The position numbers and the translations under genes were made by a program. From assembly GCA_027579435.1 (NCBI GenBank), contig JANBPK010000780.1, positions 1 to 64,000 of the forward strand: 64,000 nt of DNA. The letters are read 5' to 3'. The notes under the pieces were generated by a model. It was not told where the DNA came from. It ran no database searches and worked only from the letters and a program-made list of their open reading frames with translations. The stretch comes from Candolleomyces eurysporus (Eukaryota > Basidiomycota > Agaricomycetes > Agaricales > Psathyrellaceae). Position 1 is the stretch's first letter. Every line of letters begins with the position of its first letter. This document shows positions 47,274-57,232 of this stretch, piece after piece.

Positions 47274-47794
47274 CGAGGTAGTCGAGGAGTAAGGTTGCCT
47301 TATCAGAGGAAGTATTCAAATTCGCTCAGGAGAGAGTGAAGTCGAAGATTGGGAAGAGGAAAGGTGGTTGAGGCTGCGCGATCGCACACGACTCAGTGCG
47401 TTGCTATAACTCTGTCGGAGAACTCCGACTAGCATTATTAGAGCACGATGCATGACCTGTTTACTGTGTGCTTGACCTTCTATATATTTGCAGTGCTACC
47501 TGTGTTTGATATGCTGTGTTCACACCTCATCCATGATTGAATGAATTATGAACCTGGTACTGCACTTCATTCGTAATACTATGTAACGAACTTGAGGGAA
47601 TCACGGTGTATGTTTTTCATTTCGAATATCGACGGCTCGAAGACGGCAATCATTGCGGGAAATGCTTGATCTCTTGATACCTTCAGTAGCACAGGAAGAA
47701 GACGAACGGCAGTTCTAAACGAGCAATGATTTATTGAAAATAAAAGAACAACTGGACCAGCATCGGGAAAACCAAAATAATAAGACGCTATCAT
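47274..47794. other. Intergenic region; upstream block of coiled-coil gene 2
   Basis: 47320-47500 resembles the block upstream of member 3 (around 49440-49620): GGGAAGAGGAAAGGTGGTTGA and GAGCACGATGCAT are shared. The rest is AT-rich 3' flank of member 3. Confidence 0.5.
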
Positions 47795-49342
47795 TTACAT
47801 AATCGTGCACTGCTCCGCTTTCTCCTTTTCCAACTCGGCTACCCTTTGGGCTCTGCTCTCGGATTCCTTCTTCGTCTTACCCAACCTATCGTTAAGGCTA
47901 TCAATCTCTTTCGTGGCCTCCTGCTTCGCCGACTCCAGTGCCTGCTGGAGCGAAGCCACAGCTTCATCTTTCTCTCGTTTCACAGCTTCCAATTCCTCTT
48001 CCAACCTGCTGCAATCCAGCTCCTTCGTTTGGACGTCCTGCACTAAAGCAGCTACCCGCTCACCCAGTACCCTTCTCGCTCCTTCGAACTGCTGCTGCTG
48101 CTCTGACCTCTCCTTCAGCGACTGTGCACGCTCCGTTTCCCTTCCAGCCTTCTCGTCCGCTAGCTGCTGCGAAAGAAGCCTATTCTCCGTGCTTGCAGCC
48201 TCGAGTTCCATCGCGTACTGCGCCTGGGTGTTCTGCATCTCCTCTTTGGCGTACGAAAAGTCTTGCTCAAGAGAGGATATGGTTCGGAGGTGCTTCTGTT
48301 TCTCTGCCTCCAGTGCAGATATAACGCCCTTCAACCTCTCCTGGACCCGGTCCTTCTCGACCCCAGTCGCCTCGAGTATCGATACACGCGCCTGGAGGCC
48401 CTCATTCGCCTTCTCCATTCCCTCAAGCTTCTTGCCCACGTCCTCCGACCTGACCCTCTCCCAATCCAACTCCATCTGTTTCTGCCCGACATCATGTACC
48501 AGCCTATCCTTCTCGCCGCTGAGCTCCCGAAGCTGTTCCGTCAACGAAGTCTTCTCGCGGCTAAGCTGTTCTCGTTCTCGATCGCGCTCTGAGACCAGAG
48601 TGGAGCGCTCGGCATCCCAAGCCCACTGTTTCTCCTTCAACTCGTGTTCTAAACGGCGGTGAGAGGTTTGGAGGTTGGCGAAGTCTCCCGCGAGTCTTTT
48701 CCTCTCGGAGAGTAACTGCGAGACTTGGGATTCGAGACGCTTCAAGGCCGATTTTTCTAGTTCTGGATCCGCGTCCGGGTCTGCCAGTAGATCGACCTTG
48801 GTCAGGTCAGACCCGTCGGAAGCATCGCGCGCCCGTGTCGATGATGGAGGAGGCATGGAGAAGTAGTCGATACCACCGGGGAGAACTTGGCTGTCAGCGT
48901 CAAGCCCGACAGGGTCCATCTTGGGTGACTCGGAGAGCATCGATTCCGGTTCTTCAGCGAACACGGTCGGCTCAGCTGCATCCCCATTCGGGATGGGATT
49001 GGGATCGGAATTGTTGGACTGAGCAACCACCCCTTGCAGAACGCTCTTAGCAGCTGTCAATGGGGGTGGAGAAGATGACGGGGAGTAAGTCGAAGGGACG
49101 GCGGCAGCGGTGACATCGACGTTATCGACGACGGCCAATGATGGTTTTCGGGTCGTTTGGATGAGGGGGGATGATACCCTACGGTTAGAGCTGGAACTGG
49201 TGATGGATGCGGCGTCGGTGTCATCGCTGGCTGAGGCCGTGGCTGCAGGAGTGGAAGGCGCGGTCACGGTGCCATAGCTCATTTGTCGAAAGTTGGCGGT
49301 GGCGCGGCGGGCCATGCCGAAGAGGGAGAAAGGGGATGCCAT
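47795..49342 (-). CDS. Coiled-coil protein with CaaX box (family member 3)
   Basis: Intronless; 515 residues from the start MASPFSLFGMARRATANFRQ at 49342, chosen because it matches member 1. A Ser/Ala-rich head with TRKPSLAVVDNVDV is followed by a coiled coil from about residue 175 to the end. The segments TSLTEQLRELSGEKDRLVHD and QMELDWERVRSEDVGKKLEG align with member 2, and one repeat unit (ISSLEQDFSYAKEEMQNTQ) is present. It ends in EKAEQCTIM, CaaX box CTIM. The open frame extends upstream to 49507 but lacks similarity to member 1 there. It lies 521 bp from member 2 in the same direction, a tandem pair. Confidence 0.82.
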   Translation of the reverse strand: MASPFSLFGMARRATANFRQMSYGTVTAPSTPAATASASDDTDAASITSSSSNRRVSSPLIQTTRKPSLAVVDNVDVTAAAVPSTYSPSSSPPPLTAAKSVLQGVVAQSNNSDPNPIPNGDAAEPTVFAEEPESMLSESPKMDPVGLDADSQVLPGGIDYFSMPPPSSTRARDASDGSDLTKVDLLADPDADPELEKSALKRLESQVSQLLSERKRLAGDFANLQTSHRRLEHELKEKQWAWDAERSTLVSERDREREQLSREKTSLTEQLRELSGEKDRLVHDVGQKQMELDWERVRSEDVGKKLEGMEKANEGLQARVSILEATGVEKDRVQERLKGVISALEAEKQKHLRTISSLEQDFSYAKEEMQNTQAQYAMELEAASTENRLLSQQLADEKAGRETERAQSLKERSEQQQQFEGARRVLGERVAALVQDVQTKELDCSRLEEELEAVKREKDEAVASLQQALESAKQEATKEIDSLNDRLGKTKKESESRAQRVAELEKEKAEQCTIM

Positions 49343-49419
49343 TTTGCTGAAGATTGGATAGAGGAGCGTCGATAGGATACAAGGATGCGTGGAAGCAAAA
49401 TAGATAGATGGAAAGTCGA

Positions 49420-50110
49420 CCAGGACTCGGGGGAGGAGGCTACCTTCACCACTGAGGAGTGGGGTTGGGAAGGGGAAAGACGGTTGAAACTGCGCTATCG
49501 TGCACAACGCAGTGTGTTATACCACTCGAGCACGATGCATATGCATGAGCTGCTTACTGCGTGCTTAACATGTAGTGCATTCGCAGTGCTTCATGTTTTC
49601 GACATGGTGTGCCAGTGGAGCACGGGTAGGCTCAAACCTTGTTTAACCCGCCACGCTGCTGCTGCGCGGCTTCCATCCAATATCATGCCAGTGATGTGTT
49701 GCAGGTACCTCGAGGCTCAAGGTCATCGCCTCTATCTCGTGGAAAGTCCGAGAGTTAAACAGCCGGTATGTTAGGGGCTTCTTGAAACCGTTCTGGTGCG
49801 ACAAAGGATCTGAAGCCCTGCTCGAGAAAGGGACCGGACAACCGCTCCGGTAGCTTGGCCACTTTATATCATGTGGCGGGAGGTGTGAAATTGGCACCAC
49901 TTCATTTCATACGATGTATAGAAACTTTTACGGATGAATTAGCACCAGCCAGATATGTATCTCACATCACAATAAGTCCAGAAACAAACGAGCTGCCCTC
50001 CTACATATCCCCTGGCGTTTTCGCAATCGACCAACAACAATCGAGAGCTATCATCTAAACCGAGAAAATCTCCTCGATGAGCGGAATGGCAATAGCGGAA
50101 GAAAAGATAG
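49420..50110. repeat. Duplicated upstream block, copy A
   Basis: This DNA directly upstream of coiled-coil gene 3 is similar over about 690 bp to 55085-55780, upstream of the F-box gene. Examples: TGCTTCATGTTTTCGACATGG against TGCTTCATGTATTCGACATGG; GGCTCAAACCTTGTT against TGCTCAAACCTTGTT; TACCTCGAGGCTC in both; CACTTCATTTCATA against CAACTTCATTTCATA. No protein is encoded by either copy, so it is most likely promoter DNA. Confidence 0.7.
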
Positions 50111-50655
50111 CAAGCCCCGACAAGTTGTGAGCACCGATCGCGTTTACGACTCAGGAGGCTGCCAAACATGATGCATGACCGGTGACCGGTGACCATTGTT
50201 TTCGATCGGTCCACAGCACGCAATCCCCGCCACACAATGGCGCCCCTACCGCCATAAGGCACAAGATTGACTGACATTGTGGCTATCTGAGCGAAACGGA
50301 CTACAATCCGACAGCTAACGAGGAAACGATAGACCAGATTGCTCCGCGCTCCGCTTATTTTGTTTAGATGCGGAGCAATACAAACTAATCCCACGCCTCA
50401 TCCCAAACCTCGGATCTAGCTCCTCATTCCAATGACCCAACGAGCAAAACGGTCACAATTCCAACATATTGATTGTTTGGTTGCGTGCGCCATAATACTC
50501 AGCACATTGGCCCTTGGGTCTAATGGTGGAGCTATTTCAAGCCTTGTCTTTTGCTTTTCGTCAACACCAGCGCTTTCCCCCCTAGGATACTCTCCGACGA
50601 GACTGGTCTCGTTGCGGCACCCCTCTAACTTATTTCTCGACCACGAACAGTCGCT
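50111..50655. other. Upstream region of the PL14 gene
   Basis: No supported gene. Short frames only. It should contain the promoter of the lyase gene that starts at 50656. Confidence 0.45.
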
Positions 50656-51870
50656 ATGCAGCCACTTTCCTTCCTTCTAATCTCCCTGCTTCACGTCGCC
50701 CTCCATGGCACAGCGAACGGTGCAGAAGTCATCGCTCCAGACCAGCTGGCACAGAGATACAGCTTGACCGCGAGCACATCTTTTCCATTCCCGACAGCCA
50801 CTCAGTCTGTCTCTGACACTGAGGCACTTCTTGTCTCGGGGTGGGATTTAGGCAGGGGAAGGGTTCAGAACAGTCCTGAAAACCTGCAATTCGTCGCCGA
50901 CCCATACCCAAGCAGTACTGGCACAGTTTCGACGGGCGTCTTGAACTCTACCGGACCTGTCCTCCAGGTCACTTTTCCTGCCAAGTCCTTCTCACACGAG
51001 ACCAGTGGCACCCAATTCTTCAACCTCTGAGATAACACCTCTGGCGGAAACTTACTATCCATGATGTTGACGTATGAGCTCACGTTTGAGGATGGTTTCG
51101 ACTGGGTCAAGGGAGGCAAGCTTCCTGGATTGCGAGGAGGGCTCAATTCCACTGGGTGCAGCGTAGGGAACCAACCGACAGGTGACTGCTTCAGCGCGCG
51201 TCTGATGTGGAGGAAAAATGCCAATGGAGAAGGTATGGAGTTCCTCTGTGCTTACAGAGCAGTATACTGAGTAGGAGACAGTATATGCCTATATCCGGAC
51301 GCCCAATGATATTTGCAGCCGTCGGGGCATCATCTGCAATTCCGATTTTGAAACCAGCTTCAACGCGGGAGCTTTGGGTTCACGACTGGACGGTGAGGGA
51401 AATCATGATGCTTTGAAGGATTTATCTCAACCCATATCGATCTCTTCAGCTGGAATCGAGTGACCATCTTTACCCAGCTCAACAACCCACGAACGTTGCG
51501 AACGGGCAGATGAGAGTCTAGTAGGTCATCAACACTGCAAAGCATCCCTCACTCTAAATGCCTTTTCAGCTATAATGACGAGCAAGTTGTCGATGCGGAA
51601 GGCCTTCAAATTCGTAACACTGACGAGGTATCGATCAATGGCCTCTTCTTCTCGTAAGTTCTCATCATCAGTATTCACAACAATGATCGACTCAATTCTT
51701 TTCTAGGACATTCTTTGGCGGTGAGTCATGATTATCACGTTTTTGAATCCATCTCTCATTCTTCCACAGGTAACGACGACTCATGGGCAACTCCCAACGC
51801 CGTACATTCATATTTCCGCAATATCCAGATGTGGGGAGGAGAAAGCCCGTCATCCCTCACTGCCCGGTGA
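50656..51870 (+). pseudogene. Polysaccharide lyase family 14 (glucuronan-lyase-like), damaged
   Basis: PL14 enzymes cleave uronic-acid polymers outside the cell. The signal peptide MQPLSFLLISLLHVALHGT is followed by LAQRYSLTASTSFPFPTAT. The core has VTFPAKSFSHETSGTQFFNL, FDWVKGGKLPGLRGGLNSTG and DCFSARLMWRKN, then after intron 51233-51281 YAYIRTPNDICS. Later exons give WNRVTIFTQLNNP, YNDEQVVDAEGLQIR, NGLFFS, TFFGG and DDSWATPNAVHSYFRNIQMW; stop at 51868-51870. Defects: TGA at 51028-51030 where the family has Trp (NLWD), and two one-base losses in short homopolymers (TTT near 51373, CCC near 51486). The homopolymer losses may be assembly errors; the nonsense change is a substitution. Splice sites are intact, so decay is recent or only apparent. 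Confidence 0.78.
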
Positions 51871-53358
51871 TCAAGCGGAGCAATCTGATCTATTGTTTCC
51901 TTGTTATCACATATCCTCATTGTGATCCTGTCACGGCGAATGGCGAATCTCAGAACCTTGATAAAATCTGTTCTCACCGAAAATGGAACACTCACATCAA
52001 CTAATGGCCTCCTCAGACCAAGATACAGCTCCTGTTGAGCCCAGGTCAAGCCCTCGAAGCACCTACCTTTAGGGTTGCACTGATGATCTCCTAACAGCAA
52101 AGGGATTCCGGAGACAGGGTCCAAGGCGACGAGCACGGATGTCGATATCAAGCCAGAAGTGATAGTGCAGAGCCCGTTATCGGATGAGCCCAAGCCTGAC
52201 ACCAGCGTAGAGAGAGGTGGGGACCCCACGTATTCTGACGATGATGATGATGACGACGGATTCCCCAAATTCGGAGCGTAAGAATCGATTGTGTCTCACC
52301 CAGAAGCACAATAGCTGACTACCGTGCCTACAGTGGAAAGCCAAGGGGCAAGATCAACCAACCTGTTTCCGCCGGCTCGGGGAAGATTGCAAGGCCCCAA
52401 AGACCTGGGTAAATTCATAACGAGCTGAGGGGCAAAAAAACCGTCGCATAACATCGACCCCCCCCGAGACTATGTCCTGAACAATGTATCGACCGCCGAT
52501 TCTGCCAAATTTTATTTACAATCTTTCCGATGTTGCCGATCCGTAAAGATACCGGTCTTTGAGCATCATGGACGGCGCAGTACTAAGCAACGTGCTGTAC
52601 TGAGATGTACAGCCTACATTTTTGCCAGGTTGTCAAGAAGGTAGTGGGACTCTGGGAGCGTACGCGTCGAGTCTCGTCAGCGGGCGCGCTTTGCCGACAC
52701 CGACGTTCCCGATGATTTTAACTCTGAACTAAACTGCGGATAGTTTGAGTTTTTCATTTTGATCTCCTAGGTTTGGCTTGAGGATGGGTTTGACATCCTG
52801 TTAGAAGCTATGCCAGAGCATAACGAGCACTTTCGAGGCACTGGACTTCGATCGCGGCTGATCTCGACAGATGACTCCTCTTAGCTGCAAATGGGTTCAT
52901 CAATGCACAGGCACTCCATTGAACCCACTTCATTCTGTGCATGACCTCACGAAGACTGCATTCTTGCTTAGCTATCAGAGCGATGAGCATTCAACGCTGG
53001 TGGGGGCGGCTAGATTGGCCAGCCATAATATCTATAACACGCGTTCACCTTGGAGCTTTAATCGCACACCGCATGCTATTTTATTATCTGGTCTCATGGT
53101 AAAGCTATTCGGTCGAACTGGCGGCTACCTTCAGCTTTTGGGCACTGTGAATCGCATGTCAGTCATGATTGCGCCCCAGGCCCTGAGCTTTGGTGATAAT
53201 GTGCTTGACGTGAGGTCGACGGCCGGACTGGTATTAGAGTAAGGTTGAGTATAACAGTCGTAGCTTTACTTTAAATGCATAGAGCGAAGTCTATAAACTA
53301 GGCTACAGTCATCCAAATCCATCTGCGGCCAATCCAAGTTATACTGATCATGACAGTC
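51871..53358. other. Spacer with one possible orphan exon
   Basis: An acidic plus-strand frame at about 52092-52281 (PETGSKATSTDVDIKPEVIV, then a run of seven Asp before GFPKFGA) ends at a possible GTAAGA donor, and KPRGKINQPVSAGSGKIARP follows a candidate acceptor near 52332. This may be the end of a lost gene; I do not recognise it. From 52440 to 53358 nothing is supported. Confidence 0.35.
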
Positions 53359-54745
53359 CTATGATGCTATACGTCTACCAAATACGTCCTCAACGCGAAC
53401 CTCCTTCAATCGACACTCTTCCAAGAAATCGTTGAAGATTTCGGCATTTACCTCTGACAGGAGCGCTTGAACATTCCCTTCCCCAAACAACCGAACGGTC
53501 TTGAGATCAGGGAATATTTTTACCCAACACAAGACGTGCTTACAGAATGGACCATACCCATTCTCCATCGGAGAGGTCCAGTACGCTCCGAACGTGGTGA
53601 CCCCAGGTATCTTCGTCCCATCCAAACTATCCGCCCACTCACCATCAGGCAGTTGAAGGCGCGAGAGCGACCACCTGAATTCCTGCAGGTTCGGACACAA
53701 ACACTGTATAGTCTGGATCATAACCCGGGTACAAGGCAACGCCCAAAACTCCTTGGCAAAGCCACTGCAGTGCCACGAATGCAGCCTCTCGAGGCTGGCA
53801 CCGCAGAGCCCAAGCACCCGTGAAAGAGTCGGGGTGTTGCAGTACGGGGCCACAAGCCTCCTGAGGCCCGGGAAGGCCCCCGCACAAAATGCGTTGTAGT
53901 AGAATGTCCGGACGTTCGTTGCGAAGACCAGTTCTTGGAGGTCTGGCCAGCGCACCCCGTCCCAGCCGCCCAGACTCGGGTTGCTCTCGGGTGGCCATTC
54001 GCAGAATTCAACGGGAGGGAAACACATGACGGTGAGGTTGGGATGATTCTTCATGAACAGGATCAACTCTTTCACTTTCACACCTTGGAGTGTCGGAGAA
54101 GTTCCGTCCGTCCAGCACAGCTGCTTCAAGTTGGGCGAGACGACGGTCGTTCCTGATGGGAGGCAGGATAGAGGTGCTCCTGCGACGTTGAGGGAGAGGA
54201 GGTTGGGGAGGAACGTGTATAACTGAGGCGCTGCAGAGTGGATGGCGGGGTTCTTCCGTTTGGTTCGCAGCCATTCGAGATTGGGGATCAGCAAATCCAG
54301 GCGTTTGACAAACCAACCAAGTGTACGACGGTCCCCGGGGTCGATTCGCCCGGCGGGGAGTCGAGGGAGAGTTTGTAGGAGTACCCCCAGTTGCCATGGC
54401 TTGTCGATAACGAGATGCTCGAACATGAATTTGTTCGCGAAGGCATACCATTGTCGACACACGCCTACGACCAAGCGTTTCGTGATCTAGAAAGAATAGA
54501 ATAATTGCGTGAGCTTGATTGGAAGAGCCCTGCGTACTATGAGCCACACGTACCAGGCATTGTCGATAACGTTTAGACGCATGTTCAGACAGCATCCCTT
54601 GGCTAGTTTTTGAACCGGGAAGAATGAGGTGGGGGTATACCAGTGGATCAGGGACGTCGGTGACCGTCCGAAGGATCATCAGCCAGATTTCAGGGGGAAA
54701 TTGAGGTCCACTCTCCCCGGTTCGATCGGTTTCGAGAGTAGACAT
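53359..54745 (-). CDS. F-box-like protein with leucine-rich C-terminal part
   Basis: The start MSTLETDRTGESGPQFPPEI leads to PPEIWLMILRTVTD, a typical first half of a basidiomycete F-box (PPEIWxxIL). Intron 54553-54487 (GTACGT...CTAG) joins RYRQCL to ITKRLVVGVCRQWYAFANKF, the second half of the F-box, with the conserved CRQWY. The rest (375 residues) has irregular LRR-like segments (LPNLLSLNVAGAPLS, PNLTVMCFPP, WPDLQELVF, FPGLRRLVAPYC). It ends VRVEDVFGRRIAS. About 439 residues. F-box proteins recruit targets to SCF ubiquitin ligases; the target is unknown. The gene is intact. Its 3' end has a second copy at 63020-63191, and its upstream DNA is shared with a coiled-coil gene. Confidence 0.8.
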
Positions 54746-55084
54746 GTCTAGATATCCCAGGGAATGCCTAGGTGAGAGCGGATCCCGCTCATAAGATGGG
54801 TGATCGGTGGTTCAACGACGCCTGAGGGACTAGGTCCGCAATCTGCGTTGGGACTCTTGCAAAGTTGGGTTGAGATAGCTCCAGGGTGCGGTCGCAAGAG
54901 CCTCACAGCAGCGGCGGGTAGTAGTGGGAATAAGCAAGAGGTTCGAAACCATGATAATTACCAATGTCACGCTTACGAGCTGAAGCCTGAACCGATTGCG
55001 GTCAGTGACAGGGTCACCGACAAGATCTGGCCGCCGCCTGAGTAGTTAACACGATCGGGTAGAGATAAATCCAATGCGGAAGAC

Positions 55085-55780
55085 CAGACAGAAACTCGGC
55101 CTGGAAGAGCACTGGGGAGTGGAGGTGAAGTTGGGAAGAGGAAATAGGGTTGAGAAACCAAGACACGGTGCTATACCACCAGAGAGCAAGTTACTGCGTG
55201 TTAAACATTCACAATGCTTCATGTATTCGACATGGTGTACCTGTGGAACACACGGGGTATGCTCAAACCTTGTTCATGATAATGATGAACGTATGCACCA
55301 CGTTGTTGCTGCCCGTTTTCCGAGTTAGTCACCCAACATTCTGTAGCTACCTCGAGGCTCGAGAGTTTTGCTCCCACCATCTCGTGGTACATTCAGGAGT
55401 CAAGTAGCCAGTATATCGGAGGCCTGCAATGGTGCTCGAAAACCGTCCTGACGTTGAACAGAGCGAGGAAAGTATAGGCTCCAGAGGTTCGGCAGATGTG
55501 ATATACCAATGACGCGGCGGGAGGCACCATGCCAACTTCATTTCATAGGGTGCTTCATAGACAGATATCTAATCACATCCGACAAGCGAATCGGTTTCAA
55601 CCCCTGCCAGATTCCAAAGGTACGTCAATATTTTACCTCACGACTGTCGCGCCCGTACATGCAATTTCCACCTTCTAAGCGCTTTCTTGTCAAGGAACAG
55701 ACCAACGGGAATCGGGAGATTATTCAGCACAGATAAGATTTCCTCGATAAACGGAATGGAGATGGTGGAAGGAGGGATAG
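55085..55780. repeat. Duplicated upstream block, copy B
   Basis: Copy of 49420-50110 in the same orientation. It starts about 340 bp before the F-box start codon (54745, minus strand), so it takes the same relative place as copy A does for coiled-coil gene 3. Similarity continues to the far end: GATTTCCTCGATAAACGGAATGG against AAATCTCCTCGATGAGCGGAATGG. Confidence 0.7.
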
Positions 55781-56262
55781 ATTCGAAAAGGGAAGAAAAC
55801 TCCGACGACCCTTTCGAGCTCAGCACGAGGAACGGATCATTTTTCCATCGGACACCGCCCATGACCAATGGTTACAACTTGAGGATAACCTCCAGGAGCT
55901 TGGAGGGCAGCTGTAGCATGATTCAGTTTACCAGATATATGGAACATCCGAGGACCACAGCCAGGGCACCAGTTAATGGAATACTCTATGATACAAAAAG
56001 AGAAATACCAGTTGTGGTTAATTAACACTACACTTGGCACATATATGTTGCGGTTCAAGAAGTTGTTGGAGGGTTTATTTTGACCTTGAAGCCTCCCTTG
56101 AGTAAAGAATTGGAGCTCTGCTTGGACTGAAGAAGGTGGCTGGTGACCTTTCACAAGTCTTGAATGTTCCCTTTGAGAGAAAGTTTTCCCGTACACAGAC
56201 AAAAACAGTGACAAGTTAGCGTATCACAGCGAATAAAGAGGTTCCGGAAAGAGACATGAGTC

Positions 56263-56544
56263 ATGAGTGATCTTTCCGGAAATCAGTCAGATGACGAGAG
56301 AAAGAGAGAGACTCAGTGTGAGAGGGGGGAAGACAGACTTGGAAGCTTGGGCATTGACGCAATTGTCAGTCCTAGTTTCCAAGGGTGGTGGAGCACTTCG
56401 GCGCTAACTCGGGAGCCGACCCCGAGCGGTGAGTCGGGAAAAACCCACGGACCTGCTGGGAGCTTTCCAGCAGGCCAGAGAGAGGATCCGAGACGTCGAG
56501 GACTGGGAGACTCATCTCTGAGGGAAAGAAATAGATTTGATTGA
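56263..56544 (+). other. Small open frame, 93 codons, with hairpins
   Basis: The frame MSDLSGNQSDDERKRETQCE... is hydrophilic and has no family. It contains two strong inverted repeats: CCTGCTGG...CCAGCAGG (56449-56473) and TCGGG...CCCGA (about 56409-56426). The hairpins and the position near the left side of the retroelement suggest non-coding element or flank DNA. 55791-56262 and 56545-56764 hold nothing I can name. Confidence 0.25.
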
Positions 56545-56764
56545 CTCACGAGACCGAAGAGCGGAGCGCGCAGGTAAGTACACGGAGAGGGTAGACCCGA
56601 AGAAGCCGGGATCCGTGACCTACCCGTCCAGAGCGCAGCTCACCACCACGGATTCCAGCTTCGCTGGCAACCCGACCCCACCCAGAGCAAGCGATGGAGC
56701 ATGACAGCGAAATTAACTGTTGAGAGAATGACTATTGGATGGTGAATCCACCGGGAGAGCCGGG

Positions 56765-56960
56765 GATCTACTGTCGACAACCCGATATTGAGCAGNTTCG
56801 AGAGCACCGCNGGGATCTACTGTCGACAACCCNATATTGAGCAGCTTNGAGAGCNATGNNGGGACNTACTGTCGACAACCCAATATTGAGCAACTTCCAG
56901 AGTGCTACAGGGCCTGCGGCCGACCACCCAGTGTTGAGCAGCTTCGAGAGCCGGGGGGGG
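56765..56960 (+). repeat. Four tandem repeats of about 50 bp with several N
   Basis: The unit GGATCTACTGTCGACAACCC, then ATATTGAGCAGCTTCGAGAGC, is repeated at about 56765, 56815, 56864 and 56910 (last copy diverged, followed by a poly-G run). At least eight N fall inside, which suggests that reads from unequal copies were collapsed. It lies at the 3' side of the tyrosine-recombinase element and may belong to its terminal repeats. Confidence 0.65.
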
Positions 56961-57232
56961 GGGGCNTGGTAGGCATGAGGATGGAAACAGAGCACAATAT
57001 CATTGTAGGTGAAGGCAGCGGGGGCAGCAATAGTAAACGCGAAGAGCAGTAGTCCGTAATCATGATAGCAGTAGGTCTAGAAGAAAACAACGAGAGAAGG
57101 GAGGGGGAAAATAAGGGGACGAGAGGAGTACTTTTTGTCTAGGTAAGGAGGGTACCGAGATATTAACGTGAACTGGGCAAGATAAGAGAGTAAAACGGGA
57201 AAAGAGAGAGGGGAAAGAAGTGAGAGAACTAC

